From Hymenobacter ruricola (lineage in GTDB: Bacteria > Bacteroidota > Bacteroidia > Cytophagales > Hymenobacteraceae): a stretch of DNA of 64,000 nt. Numbering within the stretch: position 1 is the stretch's first letter; each line of letters starts with the position of its first letter. The stretch lies in NCBI RefSeq assembly GCF_015694525.1, contig NZ_JADQDM010000002.1, positions 856,294-920,293 on the forward strand. The letters are read 5' to 3'. Shown in pieces: positions 1-8,892 of this stretch. Below the pieces are notes generated by a model that searched no databases, was not told the DNA's origin, and saw nothing but the letters and a program-made list of their open reading frames with translations. The position numbers and the translations under genes are program-made.

Positions 1-495
1 AACGCGCTGGTGGCCACGGGACAGCGCAGCGAGGACTACGGGCCGCTGTTCGACTCGATTTCGGTGTGCTTATCGAAGGGCTTGGGCACGGGCGTGGGCT
101 CGGTGCTGCTGGGCTCGGCGGCGTTTATTAAGAAGTGCAAGCGCATCCGCAAGGTGATGGGCGGCGGGTGGCGGCAGGCCGGCTACCTGGCCGCGGCGGG
201 CATTTACGCCTTGGAAAACCACGTGGCGCGGCTGGCCGACGACCACCGCCGCGCCGCCCGCCTGGCCGAGGTGCTACGCGCCCAAGCCTACGTGGCCGAG
301 GTGCTGAGCCCGGAAACCAACCTCGTCATTTTCCGGCTGCACGACCACCAGCCGGCCGCCGATTTCCTGGCTACGCTGGAGCAGCGGGGCATCCGGGCCA
401 GCAGCTTCGGGCCGCAGTGGATTCGCTTCGTGACGCACCTGGACGTAGACGATGCCATGCTGGGGCGCGTAGAGGAGGCGCTGGGCGCGATGTAG
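1..495 (+). CDS. ltaE: Low-specificity L-threonine aldolase, C-terminal part (gene enters from the left edge)
   Basis: This is the last 164 codons of a fold-type I PLP enzyme; the reading frame is open from base 1, so the true start lies outside the window. The family cleaves L-threonine or L-allo-threonine to glycine and acetaldehyde in the cytosol. The stretch SVCLSKGLGTGVGS carries the PLP lysine (bases 76-78) in the usual LSKGLG setting, and it is followed by the helical segment with GGGWRQAG and the small C-terminal domain (TNLVIF, then IRFVTHLDV) expected for the family. The stop at 493-495 is followed directly by a long inverted repeat. A related beta-eliminating lyase is the main alternative. 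Confidence 0.78.
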   Translation, partial: NALVATGQRSEDYGPLFDSISVCLSKGLGTGVGSVLLGSAAFIKKCKRIRKVMGGGWRQAGYLAAAGIYALENHVARLADDHRRAARLAEVLRAQAYVAEVLSPETNLVIFRLHDHQPAADFLATLEQRGIRASSFGPQWIRFVTHLDVDDAMLGRVEEALGAM

Positions 496-506
496 AGCGC
501 CATTTC

Positions 507-598
507 GAGCGCAGCCGAGACATCTCGCTTGCTTTGAGTAATAATCCAAATCGCAAGGAGAGCATTACTGCCCCGAGCGAGATGTCTCGGCTGCGCTC
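507..598. repeat. REPIN-like inverted repeat, CTCGC family
   Basis: Perfect 22-bp arms at 507-528 and 577-598 (outer part GAGCGCAGCCGAGACATCTC) enclose about 48 bp of unrelated sequence. The right arm ends close to CATGACGTTC, the edge sequence of the better preserved copies elsewhere in the window. It lies just after the threonine aldolase stop and before the antiporter gene, so it could also form a transcript-end hairpin. Confidence 0.8.
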
Positions 599-632
599 CA
601 CATGACGTTCAATTTCTCTTCCCCACTGACTG

Positions 633-1895
633 ATGGATTTATACAATGCTTTGGCGCTGCTGCTGGTTACCGCCGCCGGCTTTGCCTACGTCAACCACCG
701 CTTTCTGCGCATGCCGCCGGCCATTGGGCTGATGGTGCTGGGGCTGGCGGCGTCGCTGCTGCTGGTGCTGCTGGCGAAGTTCGACGTGCAACCGGTGCTG
801 GACCTGGCCCGCATCGTTAGCAAGCTGGATTTCAGCCGCATTGTGATGCAGGTGATGCTGGGGTTTCTGCTGTTTGCCGGGGCCATTCACGTGGACGCGG
901 GGCGGCTGGGCAAGCTGCGCTGGCCGGTGGGCGCGCTGGCGCTGGTGGGCACGCCGGTGAGCACCCTTCTGGTGGCCACGGCCATGTTTTTTCTGCTGCC
1001 GCTGTTCGACCTGCCCACGCCGTTTATCTACTGCCTGCTGTTTGGCGCGCTCATTTCGCCGACGGACCCCATTGCCGTGCTCAGCATCCTGACCAAGGCC
1101 AACATCTCAAAATCGCTGGAAACCAAGATTGTGGGCGAGTCTTTGTTTAATGACGGGGTGGGCGTGGTGCTGTTTGTGGTGACGCTGGAAGTGGCCACGC
1201 TGGGCCCGCAGGACTTCACGTTTTCGCACGCGCTGGCCGTGTTTGCCCGCGAAACGCTGGGCGGGCTGGCCCTGGGCACGGCCCTGGGCCTGGGCACGGC
1301 CTGGCTGCTGCGCACCATCGACAACTACCAAGTGGAAGTGCTGCTGACGCTGGCCGTGGTGGCCGGCGGCACGGCGCTGGCCACGCGCCTGCACACCTCG
1401 GGCCCGCTGGCCATGGTGATGGCGGGCTTGCTGGTGGGCCATTTCAGCCGCAGCGGCGGGGTGATGTCCGACGAGTCGCAGGACTACGTGGACAAGTTCT
1501 GGGAGCTGGTGGACGAGGTGCTGAACGCGCTGCTGTTTGTGCTGATGGGCCTGGAAGTGCTGGTGCTCGACATTCCCGGGCGCACGGTGCTGGTGGGGCT
1601 GGCGGCCATTGTGGTGGTGCTGCTGGCGCGCTGGGTGGCCGTGTCGGTGCCGCTGGTGTTTCTGCGGCTGCTGCCCACGTTTCAGCCCTCGGACCACGGC
1701 GTGGCGGTGCTCACCTGGGGCGGGCTGCGCGGCGGCCTCTCGGTGGCGCTGGCGCTGAGCTTGCCGCCCACCATGCCGCGCGAGCTACTCGTGGGCATCA
1801 CCTATGTCATTGTGGTGTTTTCCATTGTGGGGCAAGGGCTTACCATTGGCCCGCTGGTGCGCTGGCTGGGCGTGGGGCGCCCGGCGGCTGAGTAG
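633..1895 (+). CDS. Sodium/proton antiporter, CPA1 (NhaP/NHE) family
   Basis: A 420-residue integral membrane protein with roughly twelve hydrophobic segments running through its whole length, the normal size for a CPA1 antiporter without a regulatory tail. It should exchange Na+ (or K+) for protons across the inner membrane. Family signatures are SPTDPIAVLSIL near residue 142 and VGESLFNDGVG near residues 166-176, whose Asn-Asp pair is the ion-binding motif of the electroneutral CPA1 group. A late GGLRGGLSVALAL motif near residue 365 is also typical. The ATG at 633 starts directly with a membrane helix. No regulator or partner gene is next to it; the phosphatase 80 bp downstream is on the same strand. 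Confidence 0.9.
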   Translation: MDLYNALALLLVTAAGFAYVNHRFLRMPPAIGLMVLGLAASLLLVLLAKFDVQPVLDLARIVSKLDFSRIVMQVMLGFLLFAGAIHVDAGRLGKLRWPVGALALVGTPVSTLLVATAMFFLLPLFDLPTPFIYCLLFGALISPTDPIAVLSILTKANISKSLETKIVGESLFNDGVGVVLFVVTLEVATLGPQDFTFSHALAVFARETLGGLALGTALGLGTAWLLRTIDNYQVEVLLTLAVVAGGTALATRLHTSGPLAMVMAGLLVGHFSRSGGVMSDESQDYVDKFWELVDEVLNALLFVLMGLEVLVLDIPGRTVLVGLAAIVVVLLARWVAVSVPLVFLRLLPTFQPSDHGVAVLTWGGLRGGLSVALALSLPPTMPRELLVGITYVIVVFSIVGQGLTIGPLVRWLGVGRPAAE

Positions 1896-1974
1896 TGGCC
1901 TGCGGTGGCCGCACCGCGGCGAATTGCACGCGCGCAGCGGCACCCAAACCCGGCGTTCTCACGTTCTTCTTTTT

Positions 1975-2631
1975 ATGAACCTGTTCATCATCGGCGACGT
2001 CCACGGGTGCTTGCACACCTTGCAGGAACTGCTCACGCGCTGGGACCCGGCCACGGAGCACCTCATCCAGGTGGGCGACCTGGTGGACCGCGGCACCTAC
2101 ATTCCCGAAACGGTGGAGTTGGCCCGCGGCCTCAACGAGCAATACCCGGCCTCGACCACCTTCCTCATGGGCAACCACGAGGATGCGCTGCTGCACCATT
2201 TTGGGCCAGAGGGGCCCTACACGGGCTGGCTGAAATGGGGTGGCCGCAGCACCGTGGACCAATACCAGGCCCGCCCCGAGCTGCTGGCCCGGCACCTGCC
2301 GTGGCTGGCAGAGCGCCCGCTTTTCTGGGAGAATGAGCACGTGCTGGTGAGCCACGCCGGCATCACCGAGTCGGCCTTCGCTTACGACCCCGACAGCTCC
2401 GACGGGCTACTGTGGGCCCGCACGCCGCTCAAGCGCCTGCCGCAGTTGCAAGTGGTGGGCCACACGCCCACGGAAAAAAACGAGCCCCGGTCCGACAAGC
2501 AAACCAACAGCTTATACCTCGACACGGGCGCCGTGTTTGGCGGCAACCTGACGGGCGTGCGCCTCTCCCCCACCGGCCAGCCCCTCGAAATCATCATGAT
2601 TCCGGTGCACCTCGAAGACCTGCTGGAATAA
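1975..2631 (+). CDS. PPP-family metallophosphoesterase (Ser/Thr protein phosphatase-like)
   Basis: A 218-residue soluble enzyme with the complete two-metal phosphoesterase motif set in order: GDVHG (7-11), GDLVDRG (34-40), GNHE (66-69), SHAG near 126 and VVGHTP near 160. These residues bind two divalent metals and the phosphate. Family members are protein phosphatases or ApaH-like dinucleoside polyphosphate hydrolases; the sequence does not decide which. The frame is open upstream to 1804, but the ATG at 1975 puts the first motif seven residues from the start, as usual, so this start was chosen. It is followed by the glycosylase gene after 30 bp, which suggests a shared transcript. Confidence 0.87.
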   Translation: MNLFIIGDVHGCLHTLQELLTRWDPATEHLIQVGDLVDRGTYIPETVELARGLNEQYPASTTFLMGNHEDALLHHFGPEGPYTGWLKWGGRSTVDQYQARPELLARHLPWLAERPLFWENEHVLVSHAGITESAFAYDPDSSDGLLWARTPLKRLPQLQVVGHTPTEKNEPRSDKQTNSLYLDTGAVFGGNLTGVRLSPTGQPLEIIMIPVHLEDLLE

Positions 2632-2661
2632 CCCCGACTTTCCTATATCACGCCTTAATTC

Positions 2662-3294
2662 ATGCTCAATCAAGCTGCCATCGAGCACCTGACGGCCGCC
2701 GACCCTCTTCTCGGCGGCGTGATTGCGGCGGGCCGCGCCATTCCACCGCGCCCGCACGAAGACCTGTACCTGGCCCTGCTGCGCGCCATCGTCAGCCAGC
2801 AGATTTCGACCAAGGCGGCCGCCGCCATCTGGAAGCGGTTCCAATCCCTGTTTCCGCCCGAGGGCTACCCCGAGCCGCGCGAAGTGCTGGCCCTGACCGA
2901 AGACGAGCTGCGCGCCGTGGGCCTTTCGCGCCAGAAAGCCGGCTACCTCAAGGCCATTGCCGAGTACAACGAACGGGGCCTGCTCGACTACGAACACCTC
3001 ACCAGCCTCTCGGAAGAGGCGTTTACCCAGCACCTCACCGCCATCCGGGGCGTGGGCCGCTGGACGGCGCAGATGCTGCAAATGTTTGCCCTCGACCAGC
3101 CCGATGTGTTTTCCGAAGGCGACCTGGGCGTGCAAAACGCCATGCGCCGCCTCTACGGCCTGGAAGAAACCGGCCGCGCCCTGCAAAAGCGCATGCTGGT
3201 GATTGCCGAAGCGTGGCGGCCTTACCGCACGCTGGCCTGCAAGTACCTGTGGCAGAGCCTGGATAACGGCACGCAGATTCCGCCGTCGGTGTAG
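2662..3294 (+). CDS. DNA-3-methyladenine glycosylase II, AlkA-like (HhH-GPD)
   Basis: A 210-residue base-excision repair enzyme that should remove alkylated purines such as 3-methyladenine from DNA. VSQQISTKAA near residues 46-55 begins the HhH-GPD fold; the helix-hairpin-helix is IRGVGRWTAQM (about 128-138), and the catalytic aspartate is Asp154 in PDVFSEGDLGVQ. The N-terminal TBP-like domain of E. coli AlkA is missing, so it is the short form found in many bacteria. It lies 30 bp after the phosphatase and ends just before a REPIN-like hairpin. Confidence 0.9.
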   Translation: MLNQAAIEHLTAADPLLGGVIAAGRAIPPRPHEDLYLALLRAIVSQQISTKAAAAIWKRFQSLFPPEGYPEPREVLALTEDELRAVGLSRQKAGYLKAIAEYNERGLLDYEHLTSLSEEAFTQHLTAIRGVGRWTAQMLQMFALDQPDVFSEGDLGVQNAMRRLYGLEETGRALQKRMLVIAEAWRPYRTLACKYLWQSLDNGTQIPPSV

Positions 3295-3325
3295 GTAGGG
3301 TGTAGATAGTAGGACTAAACAAACC

Positions 3326-3433
3326 GGCTGTCATCCTGAGCGCAGCGAAGGACCTTCTCATGGTAGCAATAGTTGGATTATTGCTCGTCGTTCATCGGCG
3401 AGAAGGTCCTTCGCTGCGCTCAGGATGACAGCC
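3326..3433. repeat. REPIN-like inverted repeat, CTTCTC family
   Basis: Perfect 34-bp arms at 3326-3359 and 3400-3433. The left arm begins GGCTGTCATCCTGAGCGCAG and runs on into GAAGGACCTTCTC. The same arms recur at 22156-22257, 59013-59117 and 63700-63799, while the roughly 40-bp middle differs in each. This copy sits between two convergent genes and could end transcription from both sides. Confidence 0.9.
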
Positions 3434-3454
3434 GATTTGCTACCCCTTCCCTCT

Positions 3455-4072
3455 TCACACCAACACCTTCTCGCCCATTTTAAACACCTCCTCCCGCACA
3501 AACAGCTCGCCTTCCTGCCGCAGAATGGCGAGGTTGTCGATGATGATTTTGAGGTTGTAGGTTTCCTGGTTGAGGTAGGCCAGCACGGGGCCGAGCAGGT
3601 CGGGGGTGGTGTCGTGCAGGGCCAGCGAGATGTGCGGCAGCCAGCAGTCAGGGCCGCTGAACTTGTCGGTGCGCAGGCAGAGCGGCGCGGTGGCTTCGCG
3701 GATGCGGCGGTGCAGGGCATTCAGCGCGTCGGAACGCAGCACGGGGATGTAGATGACCGGCCGCTCGCCCGGAAACACGCCCAGGCCGGTGGTGAAGGCC
3801 GGAAACGGCGCGGTGGTGGTGGCCACTTCGGCCAGCACCTGCTTCAGGGCACTGAGCTTTTTGACGCCGGCCAACTGGTAGGTCAGGTGCGGGTCGAGGG
3901 TGGCCTGCACGTCGTCGAGGCCAAATTTTTCTTCCAGGCTTTTGATGATGGCGTTGATGCGCTGCACGTGCGGCGCGCTAAGCAGGGAGGTGATGGCAAG
4001 CATGACGGGGGGTACGGAAGAAACGGCCGGCGCGCCGAAAGCCGCGGCCGAAAGAAACGAAGCGGCGGGCAT
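3455..4072 (-). CDS. 2H phosphoesterase / 2'-5' RNA ligase family protein
   Basis: A 205-residue protein with the two His-x-Thr/Ser motifs that define the 2H phosphoesterase superfamily (LigT, cyclic phosphodiesterases): His62-Leu-Thr in DPHLTYQL and His147-Ile-Ser in LPHISLAL, about 85 residues apart as expected. Members cleave or form 2',3'-cyclic or 2'-5' phosphodiester bonds in RNA or nucleotides; the substrate here is unknown. The ATG at 4072 overlaps the stop of the upstream DinB-like gene as TAATG, which argues for translational coupling and for this start, although the family fold begins only near residue 24 (an alternative ATG at 4003). Confidence 0.75.
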   Translation of the reverse strand: MPAASFLSAAAFGAPAVSSVPPVMLAITSLLSAPHVQRINAIIKSLEEKFGLDDVQATLDPHLTYQLAGVKKLSALKQVLAEVATTTAPFPAFTTGLGVFPGERPVIYIPVLRSDALNALHRRIREATAPLCLRTDKFSGPDCWLPHISLALHDTTPDLLGPVLAYLNQETYNLKIIIDNLAILRQEGELFVREEVFKMGEKVLV

Positions 4073-4581
4073 TACGGCTTCCGGGCGGCCATTTGCTGGT
4101 TGAACTGTTCGCTTTGCCCGCGCGGAATGCTGAGCGACGGAAATGCCTCGCCCCGGATATTTTTGGCCAGCTGCACCAGCTGGCCGGCGTGGTAGGCGTA
4201 GTGGGCCACCTGGCGCTGCACGGCGGCCAGCACCGTGTGCGCCTCGCCCCGAATGGTGACGGTGCGCAGCAAATCGGCGGGCCGCAGGTCATCGAGCAGC
4301 TCAAACAGCACCTGCCAGGCAGCTTCCCACTCAGCTTTCAGCGGGCCGATGGCTTCCGCGGAATCGGGCTCCTCAAACTCGCGGTCGCGCTGGCGGGTGG
4401 GCTTTTCGCCGTCGGAAGTGAAGAAATCGGTGAAGCGCGAGCGCAGGTTGCCGGCCATGTGCTGCACGATGACGGCGGCGCTGTTAGCACCGGGCGCCGG
4501 CCGGTGCAGCCAGTCGGCGTCGGCGAGCTGGGCCAGGGCGCGGTCTGCCAACCCTTTGTACGACTGAAACTGTGGCGGCAC
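4072..4581 (-). CDS. DinB-superfamily protein (DUF1572-like), probable N-terminal frameshift
   Basis: A four-helix-bundle protein of the DinB/YfiT superfamily, 169 residues as read from a GTG at 4581. His41 (VQHMAGN) and His127/His131 (HYAYHAGQL) are in the spacing of the metal-binding histidines of this fold, whose members include thiol-dependent transferases; the reaction here is unknown. The start is odd. An ATG at 4631 in another frame encodes MPDSLASDALGPAVLATCRH, which looks like the missing first helix. One extra base near 4564-4569 would join it to FQSYKGLAD. So the gene probably starts at 4631 and has a 1-bp deletion or a sequencing error. Its stop overlaps the next gene's start. Confidence 0.75.
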   Translation of the reverse strand: MPPQFQSYKGLADRALAQLADADWLHRPAPGANSAAVIVQHMAGNLRSRFTDFFTSDGEKPTRQRDREFEEPDSAEAIGPLKAEWEAAWQVLFELLDDLRPADLLRTVTIRGEAHTVLAAVQRQVAHYAYHAGQLVQLAKNIRGEAFPSLSIPRGQSEQFNQQMAARKP

Positions 4582-4785
4582 GTGGCCAGCACGGCCGGGC
4601 CCAGGGCATCGGAAGCAAGTGAATCAGGCATGGGCCAAATGTACTAATTCCGGGCCCGGCTGTCTGCCCAGCGCGGCGCCTTTGGGCCGTGCCGGTCGGT
4701 GAAAAAGCGGCCTCCATCGACTTCGCGGCGTCACCCCCATCCTCGCCCCGCCTTTTCGCGTTACGATACCCTTTGCCCTTCTTCC

Positions 4786-7476
4786 GTGCCCGAACCCGTT
4801 GCTTCCGCGCCTTCTTCCGCCCTGCCCACGCCGCCACCGGCCACACCCGCTTCGCGGCTACCCAAGTGGCTGTGGTGGCTGCTGGGTCTGGCGGCGTTGC
4901 TGCTGATAGGCGCGCTCGTGGTGCAGCATTTTCTGGACCCGTGGCTGCGCCAAAAGCTGGAAAAGCAGGTGGCTACCCAAACGCACGGGCAGTACCACCT
5001 GCAAGTGGGCGCGCTCGAAACCAGCATCTGGCAGCGCGCCATCCGGCTGCGGCGCGTGCGCCTGCGCCCCGCCGCCCAGGTGGCCGACACGCTGCCCCGG
5101 GTGCGCCTCGACGCGGCGCGCCTGCACGTGACGGGCGTGGGCCTGCTGGCGCTGCTGCGCAAAGGCGTGGTGCCCATCGACAGCGTCGTGCTCGACTCGG
5201 CCACGGTGGAGGTGCTGGCCCTGGCCCGCCGCCCCACCCAAAACGCCGGCAAGCCCTTGCACGAGCGCCTGCCGCTGAAGTTGAAGGGCCTGGAAATCGG
5301 CTACTTCGGCCTGCTGCACACGCAGGGCGCTTACCTGCCCGGCGCGCAGCCGACCGCCCGGTTCCGCCGTGCCGACCTGAGCGCGCACGACCTGCACCTC
5401 ACGCCCGCCGGCGCGGCCGACACCCAGCGCCTGGCCTACGCCGCCGACTGGCAGCTGCAGCTGCGGCAGGCCCAGGGCTTGACGCGGGGCCACCGGCTGC
5501 AATTGACCAGCCTTTTGGCCTCGACTGCCAACCAGCAAATTCAGCTTGACTCCGTTCGCATGCAGCCGGAAGGCAACGCGCCGGCCGGCAGCCCGCGGGT
5601 AAATCTGGCGTTGCCGCGCCTGCGCCTCACCGGGCTGAATGCGGCCGCGCTGCTGCACCGCCACACCTTCCGGGCCGATTCGCTGGTGTTGCAGGCCCCG
5701 CGGCTGACGCTGGTGCCGCCAACTGGGAAAGCTTCGGGCAGCGCTGATTTTGGCCAGTATGCGCGCCGCTTCGACCTGGCGCACCTGGCCGTGCGCAACG
5801 GCTCTTTGCACGTGAAGGACGCGGCCCTGCGTTCCGTTATTCGCAGGATTGACGTGGCCGGCACCGCCATTCACATTGATGCGAAAGGCCAGCCCGATGC
5901 GCGCCAGGTGCTTTTTGCCAAAGCCTGGACCCTGGGCCTGGGCCGCAGCGAAGCCACCGTGGCGGCGCACGCCGTGAGTTTGGGCCGGCTGAACTTGTCG
6001 ACCGCGGCCGGCACGCTCGACCTGCGCGCGGTGCGCGTGCGGCCGCCCGGGCCGGGCCAAGGCAAGCCCGGCGCGGTGCGGGTCGACCTGACCATGCCCT
6101 CCCTGGCCCTGCGCGGATTTGATGCGGCCGCGGTGCAGCAGCAACGGCGGCTGCGGGCCAGCTCGCTGGTAATTGACGGGGCCCGGCTGAATTTTACGCC
6201 GCCCAAAACCCCGCCCCCGCCGGTGTGGAAATTGCTATCGAAAGCCGTGCGCCGCACCGACCTGGCGGAACTGCGCATCCGGCGCAGCTTTTTGCAGATT
6301 GGCGGCCTGCGCCACTCGCCCGAAATCAACGACATCGACCTCACGGGGCGCGGCATTCGCATCGACTCGCTGGCCGCGCTGGAACCCGCCCGCATTGCCT
6401 ACGCGCGGAGCTGGAAAGCCAGCTCGGGCCTGATTGCGGCCCCCTTCGACCCGCCTTACTACCGCGCCAGCAGCCAGCGCGCGCGCCTCGATACCGACGC
6501 GCACCTGTTCCGGTTTGAAGGCCTGAGCCTGGTGCCCAAATACTCGGCCGTGGGCATGAACCTGCACAAGGGCTACCAGGTGCCGGCCGTGACGGCCCGG
6601 ATTCCCTCGCTGACGTTCAGCGGGCTGGAGTTTGCCGGGCTGGTGCGGCGGGCCGACGTGCGGGTGGCCCGCGTGACGGTGGAGCGGCCCGAAGTGCGCA
6701 TTGTGTCCGACGGCCGCGGCCCCATCAACCCCAACCGCTCCAAGATTTCGCCCGAAGAAATGCGGCACCTGCCCATGACAGTGGACGTGCGACGGCTCGA
6801 CATCGTGGGCGGCAACCTGTTCACGAAGTACCGCAGCCCGCTCACGCCGCTGCCCGGCACCATGAGCATCAACCGCTTCACGGGCAGCTTTTTCAACCTC
6901 AGCAACGACCCGCGGCGCCAAACCGCGGCCACGCCGCTCACGGGCCGGGCCACCACCTACCTGCAAAACCGCTGCCGCCTCGACGCCCAGGTGTCGATGT
7001 ACACGCTCGACCCGAAGGGGCAGCACCGCGTGTGGGGCACGTTTGGCGCGGGGCAATTTAACATTCTGAACTCCATGACGGTGCCCACGCGGCTGGTGCA
7101 GTTCAAGCAGGGCGACGTGCGCCGCATCCGGTTCGACCTGCAGGCCAACCGCCAGGGCAGCACCGGCACCATGTGGGCCGAATACTCCGGCCTGCAGCTG
7201 CAATTGCTGGGCTACAAGGACGAGGAGGTGAAAAAGCCCCTGCTGAAACGGGTGCTTTCCAAGGCCGCCAACGTCATCGTCATCCGCGACCAGAACCCGC
7301 GCAAGCGCGGCGAGCTGGTAACCGGCCAGATGATTTCGACCCGTGAGCCGCGCTTTTCGGTGTTCACGCTCTGGCGGCAGGGCGTGGTGAGCGGCCTGTT
7401 CGACAACGTGGGCGTGCCCCAGAAGCTGGCCCAGAAGCTGAGCGAAAGCAAGGACGAAGCCCCGCTGCCCAAATAA
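4786..7476 (+). CDS. Large AsmA-like / DUF748-type membrane-anchored protein
   Basis: An 896-residue protein with one N-terminal membrane anchor (WLWWLLGLAALLLIGALVV, about residues 28-46) and then a long, mostly periplasmic region of short alternating strands in which phrases such as RLRLTGLNAAALL and LALRGFDAAAVQ recur. This repeating pattern is that of AsmA/TamB-like proteins, which bridge the envelope and are linked to lipid or outer-membrane homeostasis; the exact role is not known. The open frame reaches back to a GTG at 4699. I prefer the GTG at 4786, which follows a TACCCTTTG element and leaves a short Pro/Ala-rich cytoplasmic tail. It stands alone, with a REPIN-like repeat after it. 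Confidence 0.7.
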   Translation: MPEPVASAPSSALPTPPPATPASRLPKWLWWLLGLAALLLIGALVVQHFLDPWLRQKLEKQVATQTHGQYHLQVGALETSIWQRAIRLRRVRLRPAAQVADTLPRVRLDAARLHVTGVGLLALLRKGVVPIDSVVLDSATVEVLALARRPTQNAGKPLHERLPLKLKGLEIGYFGLLHTQGAYLPGAQPTARFRRADLSAHDLHLTPAGAADTQRLAYAADWQLQLRQAQGLTRGHRLQLTSLLASTANQQIQLDSVRMQPEGNAPAGSPRVNLALPRLRLTGLNAAALLHRHTFRADSLVLQAPRLTLVPPTGKASGSADFGQYARRFDLAHLAVRNGSLHVKDAALRSVIRRIDVAGTAIHIDAKGQPDARQVLFAKAWTLGLGRSEATVAAHAVSLGRLNLSTAAGTLDLRAVRVRPPGPGQGKPGAVRVDLTMPSLALRGFDAAAVQQQRRLRASSLVIDGARLNFTPPKTPPPPVWKLLSKAVRRTDLAELRIRRSFLQIGGLRHSPEINDIDLTGRGIRIDSLAALEPARIAYARSWKASSGLIAAPFDPPYYRASSQRARLDTDAHLFRFEGLSLVPKYSAVGMNLHKGYQVPAVTARIPSLTFSGLEFAGLVRRADVRVARVTVERPEVRIVSDGRGPINPNRSKISPEEMRHLPMTVDVRRLDIVGGNLFTKYRSPLTPLPGTMSINRFTGSFFNLSNDPRRQTAATPLTGRATTYLQNRCRLDAQVSMYTLDPKGQHRVWGTFGAGQFNILNSMTVPTRLVQFKQGDVRRIRFDLQANRQGSTGTMWAEYSGLQLQLLGYKDEEVKKPLLKRVLSKAANVIVIRDQNPRKRGELVTGQMISTREPRFSVFTLWRQGVVSGLFDNVGVPQKLAQKLSESKDEAPLPK

Positions 7477-7516
7477 TGGCCGAACAAAATCAGCCCGTCC
7501 TGCAGGAGAGCGTATG

Positions 7517-7617
7517 GTCGTGCTGAGCTTGTCGAAGCATCTCGCATGCCGGAGTAATTCTTTTCTTACGATTGGATTACTCTGGCACGCGAGATGTCTC
7601 GACAAGCTCGACATGAC
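7517..7617. repeat. REPIN-like inverted repeat, CTCGC family
   Basis: Imperfect long arms (7517-7545 and 7589-7617, with further pairing inwards) start GTCGTGCTGAGCTTGTCGAA on the left and end GACAAGCTCGACATGAC on the right. It is placed between the convergent AsmA-like and beta-propeller genes. Confidence 0.85.
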
Positions 7618-7680
7618 TGGTATTTTTCAATTGCTACAAAGGCGGAAGTGGTTTTAATAATTGCTAACTGCCTCTGCTGC

Positions 7681-8721
7681 TTAAAACTTCACCCGCGTAA
7701 TGATGAACTTCTCCACCGGCGGCGTTTGCCCTGCTTGCAGCGCGTTCAGACTGGAACACAGCACGTAGCTGGCCACATCGGCGCCCGGGATTTGCCGGCG
7801 CACAGCCAGCGTGGTGGGATACAGCGGAGGCGCGCTATACGTGCCGGCCACGGCAGCATTGGCCCAGCCGTCGGCGGTGGTGAGCCGAAATACCCTGGCC
7901 TGGGCATTGCACACTACCTGCAGCTCGTTGCCCAACAGCAACAGGCCATCGGCACCTTGCAGGTTCTGGCTGCCCAGGTTTACGGTCGAAACCGCGGCGG
8001 GGCTCACCACCGGAATCTTGTAGAGAGTGCCCGTATTTGATTTGGCCACCAGCAGGTAGCCATCGGGGTGCCACACGATGCCGTTGAGGCCAAACATGCC
8101 GGCCGGCGCGCTAAACAAGGGGTTTTCGGCAAAAACCGACACCACCAGGTTGGGCGAAACTTTGTAGATGACCGGGGCAAAGCTGTCGGTAACGTAGGCG
8201 TTGCCGTCGGCGTCCAGGGCCACGTCGTTGGCGAAGTGGTTGGGGTAGTTGGCCGCCACGCCCACGCCGCCCAAGTCCACGACGCTGGGCGTTCCCTGGG
8301 CGTTGAGGAGGGAAAAAACGGCCAGGCGCGCCAGCTTGCCGCGGGTGGCGGCTGTGGTGCGGGCCGCGTTGTAGCCGGGGTCGGATACGGCGGCCAGCAG
8401 GCGGCTGCGGTTTTCGTCGATGCGCAGGCCGACGGTGGACACCAGCGCCGGGTTGTCGGCAAACACAGAGTAGGTGCCGTCGTCTTTCACCTGCCCGATG
8501 GCGCCCGCTGTTTCGGAGCTCACCAGAAAGCCGGCGTTGCCCGCAGATTCCACTCCTTCCGGGTAGAGCCCGGCCTGGCTGAAGGCCACCGTTTCGGGCA
8601 AAGGCGGCCCGAGGGGCCAGGTTTCGGTGGGCTCTTTCACACAGCCCGACAGCAGCAGGCCAAGCAGCACGGCTCCGAAACCAGGAGCGGCGGGGAAACA
8701 ACGGAAACGGAATGCAGCCAT
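7681..8721 (-). CDS. SMP-30/gluconolactonase-like beta-propeller lipoprotein
   Basis: A 346-residue exported lipoprotein: basic start, hydrophobic stretch and the lipobox LLLSGC with Cys27 as the lipid-modified residue. The mature part shows repeated blade-like segments (ANDVALDADGNAYVTDS, GLNGIVWHPDGYLLV, GADGLLLLGNELQVV) in the style of six-bladed SMP-30/strictosidine-synthase propellers, which often bind Ca2+ and hydrolyse lactones or act as binding proteins. The substrate is unknown. The ATG at 8721 is chosen over the longer frame (to 8793) because it gives a clean signal peptide. It is transcribed away from the ABC-F gene. Confidence 0.75.
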   Translation of the reverse strand: MAAFRFRCFPAAPGFGAVLLGLLLSGCVKEPTETWPLGPPLPETVAFSQAGLYPEGVESAGNAGFLVSSETAGAIGQVKDDGTYSVFADNPALVSTVGLRIDENRSRLLAAVSDPGYNAARTTAATRGKLARLAVFSLLNAQGTPSVVDLGGVGVAANYPNHFANDVALDADGNAYVTDSFAPVIYKVSPNLVVSVFAENPLFSAPAGMFGLNGIVWHPDGYLLVAKSNTGTLYKIPVVSPAAVSTVNLGSQNLQGADGLLLLGNELQVVCNAQARVFRLTTADGWANAAVAGTYSAPPLYPTTLAVRRQIPGADVASYVLCSSLNALQAGQTPPVEKFIITRVKF

Positions 8722-8864
8722 GAAAACGCGGGCAAGGTGAATGACGAAACAAGAACAAGCGAAGTACGCCGCTGGAGGGCCATGGTTGTGCAATTTCTCC
8801 GGCGCCGGCTTTGTTCAGGGCCGGGCCGGGGGCATTTTTGGGCCGCAAGCCCGGCCATGCGCCG

Positions 8865-8872
8865 TACCTTTG
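8865..8872 (+). promoter_or_regulatory. Bacteroidota -7 promoter element before the ABC-F gene
   Basis: TACCTTTG matches the Bacteroidota -7 consensus TAnnTTTG exactly and lies 20 bp before the start codon. A TTTG at 8837-8840 could be the -33 element, though the 24-bp gap is slightly long. Confidence 0.65.
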
Positions 8873-8892
8873 CCTCCGAATACCTAGACGCA

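Noticed and set aside
4858..6144. 428-codon minus-strand open frame
   Set aside because: It is antisense to the AsmA-like gene and consists of Gln/Arg/His/Gly-rich shadow sequence.
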